This document shows, piece after piece, positions 1 to 5,794 of a stretch of DNA of 64,000 nt. Numbering within the stretch: the first letter of the stretch is position 1; every line of letters starts with the position of its first letter. Origin of the DNA: an uncultured Methylophaga sp. (GTDB lineage Bacteria; Pseudomonadota; Gammaproteobacteria; Nitrosococcales; Methylophagaceae). The stretch spans positions 476,162 to 540,161 of the forward strand of contig CAJXKF010000002.1 in assembly GCA_913055695.1 (NCBI GenBank), written 5' to 3'. Below the pieces are notes generated by a model, which did not search any database, had not been told where the DNA came from, and was given only the letters and a program-made list of their open reading frames with translations. Made by a program: the position numbers and the translations under genes.

Positions 1-1289
1 GTTTTGAAATGATCAATATCAGTCATCACTACCGTGAACTGACTATGATTTCGGCGAGCGCGCACCTGCTCCCGGGCAATACTTTCTTCCAGATAACGCC
101 GGTTGAAAAGCTGCGTCATCGGATCGCGAATACTGTGTTCACGCAGTGCTTCGCGCAGGAATATGCCGGACAGGGCTGCACTGATGTGATGAATCATGCT
201 ATCCGAGCGTTCCCGTACTGCGGGCAGAAGTTTTTTATCTTCAAGCCGCAGATGCAGCATGCCAATCGTTTCGCTTTGAGATATCAGCGGCACACACAGA
301 CTGGCGCGTGAATCATGATTCAGGTGACGACAACTCAGTTCAGTATTCATATCCACAATTTCGTGGGTTTTACCCCGCCGCAAAGCCCAGCAGTCACGCG
401 GTTCCATTGCCTCCTCAAATGCTGCATCACCCTCGTTCCAGCTGGTCGCCATATGCAATAAATTACGAGAACTGCGCATGATATACAGCGCGCCGCTGCA
501 TTCGGGGAATAGGCGCTGCATGTAGTGCCTGAAAAGCTCATGGGCCTCATTGACATTAGAGCATGACTGAAGATTACTGCTGAACTCGTTGATACTGGCA
601 ATTTCTGAGGTCTTGTGATTGACCTCTTCCAGCAGCTGCGCGTTGCGGTCTGTTGCTTTGCGGACAACACGATAGGCCAGGCTCAGTAGCAGCAAATTCA
701 AGATTGCAGCCCCCAGTAACAGATGAATCCGTTGCCGTGCACTCTGATTGGCTATCGCGGCACGCTCAGTAATAAACCGTCTTTCTTGCTGGTTAATCTG
801 ATCTGCAATATCCCGCAAGCCATCCATCATTTGCTTACCTTCCTGGCCCTGAATGGATTGAGTGACCGCTTTTAAACCTTGTTCAAAAGGCATCGCCAGT
901 TTCGACTCTAATTGCCCCACTCTTTTATTAATGAGTAGCAGCAAACGGGAAGTATGATTAACAGAGGCTGGTGGCAACATGGCGTCCACTTGCTCAAGCT
1001 TGGCCATCTCATCTCCGAGCTGGGCCACCGTATCCTGTACCTCTTCCTTGTATGCTGGCTGACCACTGAGAAAATAAGCACGCTGACTGGCTTCCGCCTG
1101 TACCACAGACCGAACCAGACTTTGCACCAATACGATCTTCTGATTGCCCAGTGAAGCCATCTCACGATTTTGCTCTTCAGTCCGGGCCTGTAAATAAGCC
1201 AGCAAGGTCAGAACGAGAATACTGAGGATTGTAAAACCAAAGATGGCAATGAGAGAGCGCTGTAAGCTGTCGGTATTTTTAATCATCAT
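1..1289 (-). CDS. Membrane diguanylate cyclase (CHASE3-GAF-GGDEF), C-terminus off the left edge
   Basis: The reading frame starts at the ATG ending at 1289 (MMIKNTD...) and runs without a stop off the left edge, about 429 codons. A first membrane segment lies near residues 12-32, followed by a helical periplasmic stretch that fits a CHASE3-type sensor to about residue 175. A second membrane segment is near 193-212. A GAF-like region follows (about 225-380), and the beginning of a GGDEF domain at about residue 388 (DPMTQLFNRRYLEES, then TDIDHFK). The GGDEF motif itself is outside the window, so cyclase activity cannot be checked. The inferred role is synthesis of the second messenger c-di-GMP at the inner membrane in response to a periplasmic and/or GAF-bound signal. 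It is transcribed leftward and alone here. The domain order is clear; the CHASE3 label is by pattern only. Confidence 0.85.
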   Translation of the reverse strand, partial: MMIKNTDSLQRSLIAIFGFTILSILVLTLLAYLQARTEEQNREMASLGNQKIVLVQSLVRSVVQAEASQRAYFLSGQPAYKEEVQDTVAQLGDEMAKLEQVDAMLPPASVNHTSRLLLLINKRVGQLESKLAMPFEQGLKAVTQSIQGQEGKQMMDGLRDIADQINQQERRFITERAAIANQSARQRIHLLLGAAILNLLLLSLAYRVVRKATDRNAQLLEEVNHKTSEIASINEFSSNLQSCSNVNEAHELFRHYMQRLFPECSGALYIMRSSRNLLHMATSWNEGDAAFEEAMEPRDCWALRRGKTHEIVDMNTELSCRHLNHDSRASLCVPLISQSETIGMLHLRLEDKKLLPAVRERSDSMIHHISAALSGIFLREALREHSIRDPMTQLFNRRYLEESIAREQVRARRNHSQFTVVMTDIDHFK

Positions 1290-1648
1290 GTTGCTAAATT
1301 ACAGCCAAAAAGTTTTAGTTACAACAACAGCTTAGCTTGGTTATATGAATAACTTCAAATAATGATAAGCGTCGATACTGCAGGGAGCTCAACCCCACGT
1401 ATCAACTAAAAACGGTTCAGACGAGTGAACTACTCATGCCAATTCTGTACACACTGAGCTTTCTTCTAAAGCGCTACCACACCTGACTTCTCGGAAATAT
1501 CACAAGGAACTCTTCGTCTAGCAAGGGGAATTGGTCAAAAGCCCCAAATTCAGAACTGAATATGTGCAAAAAAAGAGAGTCTCAGGCTCGCACAATACCC
1601 TGCGATCATAATACTAAACTAATGTATATGGCCTTAGACCTCCGGTTT
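1290..1648. other. Intergenic stretch, far end of the integron cassette array
   Basis: This stretch lies between the diguanylate cyclase start and the stop of the VOC cassette gene. It holds the promoter region of the cyclase, but no convincing gene. The terminal attC expected for the VOC cassette (an AATTAAC half-site) was looked for and not seen, so the distal end of the array appears eroded. Small ORFs in it look spurious. Confidence 0.5.
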
Positions 1649-2116
1649 CTATGCCTTAACCGCAGCTTCAATTTCAGCAATGTCGATTTTCATTTGCTTC
1701 ATCATTGCCGCCATAGCCCTGCCAGCCACCTTCTTATCTGCATTCAAAGTCAATTCGGTGAGTTTTTTCGGGAAAATCTGCCAGGACACGCCGTAGCGGT
1801 CTTTCAGCCATCCGCAGTGGCTTTCCTCGCCGCCATCGGCAGTGAGTGCATTCCACAATCGATCCGTTTCAGCCTGATCCACCGTTTCGACCGAAATCGA
1901 TACAGCCTCCGTTAATGTGAAATACGGTCCGGCATCGAGGATCTGGTAAGGCACTCCGCCGAGCGAAAAGTTAATTAACCAGGAAGTGCCGTGTTCGTTA
2001 TCAATAGTAAAAGTCTCTTCGACCCGGCTGCCATCAATCAAAGAGCAGTAGAATGCTGCCGCCTCACGGCCTTTGCCGTCTTGGAACCACAAACAAGTAC
2101 GAATTGAGTTCGACAT
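1649..2116 (-). CDS. VOC-superfamily protein (PhnB / 3-demethylubiquinone methyltransferase-like fold), cassette gene
   Basis: A 155-residue protein. It starts MSNSIRTCLWFQDGKGREAA, followed by AAFYCSLI, and has ISVETVDQAETDRLWNAL and later DRYGVSWQIFPK. These are the hallmarks of the PhnB-like branch of the vicinal oxygen chelate superfamily. Members of this branch are small metal-binding dioxygenase or glyoxalase-like proteins, and most have no proven substrate. A good Shine-Dalgarno (AAGGAGCAGC) sits just before the ATG. It lies in the third cassette unit of the decayed integron, directly after attC at 2154-2223, and VOC genes are common integron cargo. No 3' attC is seen after its stop. 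The family is confident; the substrate is unknown. Confidence 0.85.
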   Translation of the reverse strand: MSNSIRTCLWFQDGKGREAAAFYCSLIDGSRVEETFTIDNEHGTSWLINFSLGGVPYQILDAGPYFTLTEAVSISVETVDQAETDRLWNALTADGGEESHCGWLKDRYGVSWQIFPKKLTELTLNADKKVAGRAMAAMMKQMKIDIAEIEAAVKA

Positions 2117-2153
2117 GATGCTGCTCCTTGATATAAATAATTAAATTACTGAA

Positions 2154-2223
2154 AATTAACGCTTGGCTTTGCGGTGCGCCGGAGCGCAGCGTAGGTGCGT
2201 CCGCCAACAGCCACTTGTTAGGC
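2154..2223 (-). mobile_element. Integron attC recombination site (between cassettes 2 and 3)
   Basis: Read on the minus strand, it begins GCCTAAC (R'') and ends GTTAATT (R'). Between these, long imperfectly paired arms (GGCTGTTGGCGGACGCACC against GGTGCGCCGCAAAGCC) form the hairpin expected of attC. The R'' box with its flanks (TCGCCTAAC) is exactly complementary to the start of cassette 2 (GTTAGGCGA, minus strand from 2797), as expected for one cassette. It is about 70 bp long. The outer R' box has diverged from the GTTRRRY consensus in its last positions, since it must match the next cassette. Confidence 0.75.
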
Positions 2224-2240
2224 GAATGCCCTCGATGTGC

Positions 2241-2393
2241 TTACATCCAAGTTGCGCCATCTTCAAGAGCCAGCTGGATACGATAATTTGCCAATTTTTC
2301 AATTAGATCCATTGGCAGAGGTTTATCCAAAGGGAACTGGATAGTGCTGCTTGACGTTTTGAATTCTTTAAGATCATTTTTTGCTTGTCGTTT
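2241..2393 (-). pseudogene. C-terminal remnant of a DUF1801-type gene
   Basis: The frame reads ...NDLKEFKTSSSTIQFPLD, then KPLPMDLIEKLANYRI, and ends GATWM-stop. This matches the C-terminal third of the DUF1801 (YdhG/YdeI-like, iron-chaperone fold) family, whose members end with TIQFP-LD-PLP-LI-K. An in-frame stop at 2394-2396 and the neighbouring YCII stop at 2419 leave no room for the N-terminal two thirds. This is therefore a deletion remnant with no start codon. It shares one cassette unit with the YCII gene. That suggests two cassettes were joined when the YCII cassette's own attC and the first part of the DUF1801 gene were deleted. Confidence 0.7.
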
Positions 2394-2418
2394 TTATTCA
2401 TACGAACTGTCTCAGCCC

Positions 2419-2760
2419 TTAATTCTGAGGAATCTCCATACACTCTATGACCTCAATAGAATCACCTGGGAAGACGTTGAAGTGTGGATGATTTCTAAAC
2501 ATTTCGGCAGCTTTTTCCTGCGATTCTGCTTCAACGATTATATAGCCCGTAAGGCTGTTGGCGTGGTCTGCGATGCCATCCTTTGAAACTCTTTTGGTCT
2601 TACCGAGGGGTGCTCCAAAATCAACTACCGAGTCAGAATGCTTTTCAATCCAACGGCCCCATTCCAACATTCCCTCTTGCTTTTTTTCATCAGAAATTTC
2701 TTTTTGTGCCTTTTCTTCCTGAGACAATTTTCCAATATAGACAGCCAAGAACTTCTTCAT
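2419..2760 (-). CDS. YCII / DGPF-domain family protein, cassette gene
   Basis: A 113-residue protein (MKKFLAVYIGKLSQEEK). The start is chosen at 2760 because GGAGGTGCG lies immediately upstream; the longer frame to 2865 would run through the attC site. Residues 30-110 (GMLEWGRWIEKHSDSVVDFG; later GYIIVEAESQEKAAEMF and IEVIECMEI) fit the small YCII-like alpha/beta fold. That family is widespread but mostly of unknown function; some members hydrolyse chlorinated muconolactone or serve as sigma-factor partners. It starts 30 bp inside the second cassette, right after the R' box of attC at 2791-2847. It probably depended on a cassette-array promoter. Confidence 0.8.
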   Translation of the reverse strand: MKKFLAVYIGKLSQEEKAQKEISDEKKQEGMLEWGRWIEKHSDSVVDFGAPLGKTKRVSKDGIADHANSLTGYIIVEAESQEKAAEMFRNHPHFNVFPGDSIEVIECMEIPQN

Positions 2761-2790
2761 ACGCACCTCCTGAGCAAGATTAGACCGATC

Positions 2791-2847
2791 GCCTAACGCT
2801 TCATTCAGTCGACGTGTCAGCGGTCGGCTGAAGTGATTTGTTATGCC
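2791..2847 (-). mobile_element. Integron attC recombination site (between cassettes 1 and 2)
   Basis: A 57-bp attC. On the minus strand it starts with R'' GGCATAAC and ends with R' GTTAGGC. The internal arms TTCAGCCGAC and GTCGACTGAA pair with one mismatch around a short spacer, giving the folded single-strand hairpin used by integron integrases. R'' is the perfect complement of the GTTATGCC that starts cassette 1 at 3268. It is the best-preserved attC in the array. Confidence 0.85.
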
Positions 2848-2920
2848 TTTGGGCAATGAAATCACCGCCTGCGCCTTTTATAAAATTTGAGTTATTTCGG
2901 CTGAAGCAATCACCTGATAA

Positions 2921-3259
2921 TTACCAAAAATCACCTCTACCGCGAGAGTGGATTACATATTCAATTACCTGTGACCCGGTGGCGAATATGATTACATTAT
3001 GACCATCTGATTTAAGTACATCTGTATATTCCGATATCTGCCAATTAAAACCTAGGGCCTTTTCTGACATTTCATTGTATGGTCCAAGAAAGCATACTTT
3101 CGTCCAATCATGACCGCCTAACTCTGACAGATCTATAGTTTCGAAATTGTTAGCCTTTAGTTCCGTATAAATCTCTTCACTTGTTTTACTGGTCATGTAC
3201 TGGTTGTCACTGCAACCAAAGAGGGTAACTAAAGTGCAAATAATCACGTTTCTACTCAT
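2921..3259 (-). CDS. Putative small lipoprotein of unknown function, cassette 1 gene
   Basis: A 112-residue protein when started at the second ATG (MSRNVIICTLVTLFGCSDNQ). The first ATG, at 3265, is part of the recombination box GTTATGCC and is less likely, although cassette genes can begin this close to the border. The N-terminus is a short hydrophobic stretch ending in LFGC, which fits a lipobox, so attachment to a membrane through Cys16 is inferred. The rest (LGGHDWTKVCFLGPYNEM, GHNVIIFATGSQVIEYVIH) resembles a small secreted domain that I cannot name. It has no clear Shine-Dalgarno, as is usual for the first cassette, whose translation is often driven from attI. Confidence 0.65.
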   Translation of the reverse strand: MSRNVIICTLVTLFGCSDNQYMTSKTSEEIYTELKANNFETIDLSELGGHDWTKVCFLGPYNEMSEKALGFNWQISEYTDVLKSDGHNVIIFATGSQVIEYVIHSRGRGDFW

Positions 3260-3260
3260 A

Positions 3261-3268
3261 GGCATAAC
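3261..3268 (-). mobile_element. Integron recombination crossover at the integrase-proximal end (attI side)
   Basis: Minus-strand GTTATGCC is the GTTRRRY-type core where cassette 1 joins the attI region. Ten bases further lies a perfect 8-bp inverted repeat (ATGAGGCC-GCT-GGCCTCAT, 3278-3296). Its position near the crossover is notable, but it does not have the layout of a full attC. Confidence 0.6.
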
Positions 3269-3398
3269 AGCATGTTAATGAGGCCGCTGGCCTCATAATA
3301 ATTATTAGCGTGAATGGATCATAATTTGATTAGCAAAATGAGTCACTTTTAATTTATTGAAATTTAATACTTTTTTTGGGGTGTTTTTTGATAGCTCA

Positions 3399-3423
3399 TC
3401 AAGCGTGAATCATTCACGCTTGA
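3399..3423. repeat. Perfect 12-bp inverted repeat in the intI-attI intergenic region
   Basis: TCAAGCGTGAAT, one spacer base, ATTCACGCTTGA. A further copy of the half AGCGTGAAT is at 3308-3316. The near absence of a loop favours a protein-binding palindrome over a terminator. It lies between the attI side and the LexA-type box, where promoter and integrase-binding sites of an integron are expected. No binding protein can be named. Confidence 0.5.
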
Positions 3424-3433
3424 TTCCGAGCTT

Positions 3434-3449
3434 CTGTCTTGGACGACAG
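3434..3449 (+). promoter_or_regulatory. LexA-type SOS box upstream of intI
   Basis: CTGT, eight bases, ACAG: an exact match to the gammaproteobacterial LexA core. It ends 35 bp before the ATG of the integron integrase remnant. SOS control of intI through such boxes is established for many integrons. Here the box outlived the gene it controlled. Confidence 0.6.
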
Positions 3450-3484
3450 CCATTGAATAAGACTTCAGGGACGAGGTTAATCCG

Positions 3485-3541
3485 ATGTCATCATCTCCGT
3501 TTCTCAACTCCATTCGAGAATTCATGATGGTCAGGCATTGA
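3485..3541 (+). pseudogene. intI: Integron integrase intI, N-terminal fragment
   Basis: The frame reads MSSSPFLNSIREFMMVRH and then stops. SPFLNSIR..M..RH is the characteristic N-terminus of integron tyrosine recombinases, where a Tyr normally follows the His. Here the codon after His is TGA. Only about 130 bp separate this stop from the aminotransferase gene, so nearly all of the usual ~320-residue protein, including the catalytic domain and the IntI-specific insertion, is gone. A Shine-Dalgarno (GACGAGG) and the LexA-type box lie upstream. Its divergent placement relative to the cassettes is the normal integron layout. The fragment is short, so the identification rests on 18 residues plus context. 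Confidence 0.7.
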
Positions 3542-3669
3542 AGCCTTGGTCGTTTTTCTAACTATTGGCCTAATATTTCATAGGCTTGGGATTGTGGCAA
3601 GCACTCGGTAGATTACCGCTCCGTCGCCTCCTCGCATTGTCTGGATGCACTAAGCACTTCCCTCTCGCT

Positions 3670-4851
3670 TTATGACTTATTCAGTGCTTTGCCTATTCTG
3701 TCTGCCGCTTCCAATAATCGCTCTTCACTAGTGGTGTAGGCAAAACGACAGTGCTTATCCGCTTCGAAAAGCCCAAAATCCAGGCCAGGTGTGATGGCAA
3801 CCCCTGCTTCTTTTAGCAGGAAGCGTGACAGTGCCATGCTATCTGGGATTTGCTCGTTCAAAAACGCTGAGCAGTCAGCATAGAGGTAAAAGGCGCCTTG
3901 TGGCTTGACGGCGAATTTGAAGCCGACTTGTTCTAATGCAGGCATTAGCGCATCCCGGCGCTGCTGCAGAATCTGGCGGCGTTGTTCGAGTGTAGCAAGT
4001 GTGTCAGGTTTAAAGGCTGCCAGGGCAGCATATTGCGACATGGTGGGCGCCGCAAGATAGAGGTTTTGAGCCAGGCGATCCATGATTTCGGTATAGCCCT
4101 CAGGCACGACCAGCCAACCCAGTCGCCAGCCGGTCATGCCAAAGAACTTGGAAAAGCTGTTGATGACAAATGCGTCCTTATCGACTTCGAGCGCCGTTGG
4201 TGCATCGAAACCGTCATAGGTAAGACCGTGATAGATTTCATCAACGATGAGCGTGCCCTGCTGTTTTTTAACCGCCGCTGACAATGCGGCCAGTTCGGTT
4301 TTGGTCAAGACGGTACCGGTTGGATTGGATGGCGAGGCCACAAGAGCAAGACTGGTCTGTGAATCCCAGTAGTCCTCAACGTGTTTTGCGTTAAGTTGAT
4401 AATGACTCTCTGCCGTGACCGGGACAGCGTTACCCCCTGCTTCCACAAACCGGGCAAAATGGCGGTTACAGGGATAACCCGGGTCAGCCAGCATGACTTT
4501 ACGGCCGTTATCCAGCAAAGCGCCCATGACCAGTAACAACGCCCCTGAAGCGCCGGGGGTGACGATAATGCGATCAGACGAGACCTTAACTTTGTAATGC
4601 GTTTGATACCAGTCAGCAATGGCTTGTCTGAGTTCAGGTAAACCCAGTGCTGGCGTGTAATGGGTGCGGGCCTGTTCCAAAGCTTTGATACCAGCCTCAA
4701 TAATGGGCTTGGGCGTATCAAAATCAGGCTCGCCCACTTCCATATGAATGATATCGTGGCCGCGCGTCTGCAGTGCTTTGGCCTGGGCCAGAATATCCAT
4801 CACATGAAATGGCGAAATTGCCTGTGCCCTATGACTGATTGGCCTAGTCAT
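3670..4851 (-). CDS. Class I/II PLP-dependent aminotransferase
   Basis: A 393-residue protein of the fold-type I aspartate-aminotransferase superfamily, full length. The PLP-binding lysine is K235 in NSFSKFFGMTGWRLGW. The cofactor residues N176 (SNPTG) and D204 (IVDEIYHG), and the N-terminal substrate motif HMEVGEPDFDTP, are all present. It transfers amino groups between an amino acid and a 2-oxo acid in the cytosol; the substrate cannot be read from sequence. Alanine/valine or aromatic aminotransferase-like roles are possible. It stands alone, reading leftward, between the decayed integron and dksA. The family is certain, the substrate is not. Confidence 0.9.
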   Translation of the reverse strand: MTRPISHRAQAISPFHVMDILAQAKALQTRGHDIIHMEVGEPDFDTPKPIIEAGIKALEQARTHYTPALGLPELRQAIADWYQTHYKVKVSSDRIIVTPGASGALLLVMGALLDNGRKVMLADPGYPCNRHFARFVEAGGNAVPVTAESHYQLNAKHVEDYWDSQTSLALVASPSNPTGTVLTKTELAALSAAVKKQQGTLIVDEIYHGLTYDGFDAPTALEVDKDAFVINSFSKFFGMTGWRLGWLVVPEGYTEIMDRLAQNLYLAAPTMSQYAALAAFKPDTLATLEQRRQILQQRRDALMPALEQVGFKFAVKPQGAFYLYADCSAFLNEQIPDSMALSRFLLKEAGVAITPGLDFGLFEADKHCRFAYTTSEERLLEAADRIGKALNKS

Positions 4852-5279
4852 GAATCTCCCTTAAGAATTAGGTGTTTATCTCGCTGTTAAAGTCGGCAAG
4901 CATAAAAGTATGACTTCACGCTGGCAAAATGCTGCCGATCAGGGCTTGATCTTACGCTTTTTATCAGGCGTATGATGGGACCGTTGGAGCTAATAACACG
5001 GGCTTGGTTGAGCCAAATGATGGATAAGCTATCAGCATGCTTTGTGTCGGCCCAATCACAGCTCGATGCTAATCATTCCAATGCGCGCCCGAGTGCGCCA
5101 GAGCCGTTTTTGAGCAGGATTAAAAGTATCTGCGAAGATGACTAAAAAATTAGCGCTTTTAATTGCTCCATTAGTGATTTTTGCCGGCTGAATTGGGCTA
5201 AAATGAAATTTTAGTTTTGCACATGCGAGGACGTTCTGGTATAGATTCGCCCTTGGTTTTAAAAGTATGAGGTTTCAAC
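4852..5279. other. Intergenic region upstream of dksA
   Basis: 428 bp between two divergent genes, presumably holding both promoters. An AT-rich hairpin CTAAAAT-GAA-ATTTTAG is at 5202-5218. A tiny open frame at 5139-5192 (MTKKLALLIAPLVIFAG-stop) looks like a lipoprotein signal peptide interrupted exactly where the lipid-bearing Cys would be. I treat it as a possible gene relic, not as a gene. Confidence 0.4.
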
Positions 5280-5702
5280 ATGGAAAACACTCAAGTCGAC
5301 GCTAAGTTCACTCCATACCAGGAGCAGGCAGGCGAAGAATATATGAACGACGCTCAGGTTGAGCATTTCCGTCACATTCTGCTGACATGGCGCGCCCAAT
5401 TGCGTGAAGAAGTTGACCGTACTGTCCACCATATGCAGGACGAAGCAGCTAATTTCCCGGACCCGAATGATCGCGCCACCCAGGAGGAAGAATTCACCCT
5501 GGAGCTGCGTACCCGTGATCGTGAACGCAAACTGATCAAGAAAATCGACGAGTCACTGGTTGATCTTGAAAAAGGTGACTACGGATTCTGTGAGTCATGC
5601 GGTACTGAGATTGGCATCCGCCGTCTGGAAGCCCGACCAACCGCAACGCTGTGCATCGACTGCAAAACACTGGACGAAATCAGAGAGAAAAACCGCGTTT
5701 GA
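5280..5702 (+). CDS. dksA: RNA polymerase-binding transcription factor DksA
   Basis: A 140-residue protein. DksA inserts its coiled coil into the secondary channel of RNA polymerase and, with ppGpp, represses rRNA promoters and activates amino-acid biosynthesis promoters. The coiled-coil tip ([13 protein letters not shown]61, D64 and A66) keeps the aspartates needed for function. The zinc finger is C104-x2-C107-x17-C125-x2-C128. Both an upstream start and an internal Met22 are possible, but the first ATG gives the usual family length and has GAGG in its leader. An intrinsic terminator follows at 5764-5787. It is monocistronic. Confidence 0.95.
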   Translation: MENTQVDAKFTPYQEQAGEEYMNDAQVEHFRHILLTWRAQLREEVDRTVHHMQDEAANFPDPNDRATQEEEFTLELRTRDRERKLIKKIDESLVDLEKGDYGFCESCGTEIGIRRLEARPTATLCIDCKTLDEIREKNRV

Positions 5703-5763
5703 TGCCAGACTGGCTCAAGTTTCTAGGCAGCCAGCTGCTATAGAACCTCATACGCCATAACAA

Positions 5764-5787
5764 AGCCCTGCACTGCAGGGCTTTTTT
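5764..5787 (+). terminator. Intrinsic terminator of dksA
   Basis: AAGCCCTGCA paired with TGCAGGGCTT and followed by a T run. It sits between the dksA stop and the convergent tamB stop. Confidence 0.85.
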
Positions 5788-5794
5788 GTGGCGA

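Larger units (their letters stand above)
1649..3541. mobile_element. Degenerate chromosomal integron (three cassette units plus truncated intI)
   Basis: Three short genes of typical cassette type are all on the minus strand. They are separated by two attC-like imperfect palindromes and face a divergent fragment of an integron integrase at 3485-3541. The cassette start at the attI side reads GTTATGCC on the minus strand, and the R'' box of the next attC reads GGCATAAC, its exact complement. The second cassette likewise starts GTTAGGCGA and ends with TCGCCTAAC. This border complementarity is what site-specific cassette insertion produces. The integrase is dead, the second unit carries a gene remnant, and the last cassette has no visible 3' attC, so the array is a fossil. 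Integron cassette structure is established knowledge; the assignment here is read directly from the sequence. Confidence 0.75.

Noticed and set aside
9..311. 100-residue plus-strand ORF at the left end
   Set aside because: It lies antisense to the GAF-GGDEF reading frame (1-1289, minus), which has clear domain similarity; the ORF has none.
2344..2783. Plus-strand ORFs through the integron cassettes
   Set aside because: They are antisense to the YCII and DUF1801 frames, which match known families.
3261..3296. A third complete attC at the attI side
   Set aside because: Only the GTTATGCC core is present. The nearby hairpin lacks a paired RYYYAAC box, so this is better read as the attI-cassette junction.
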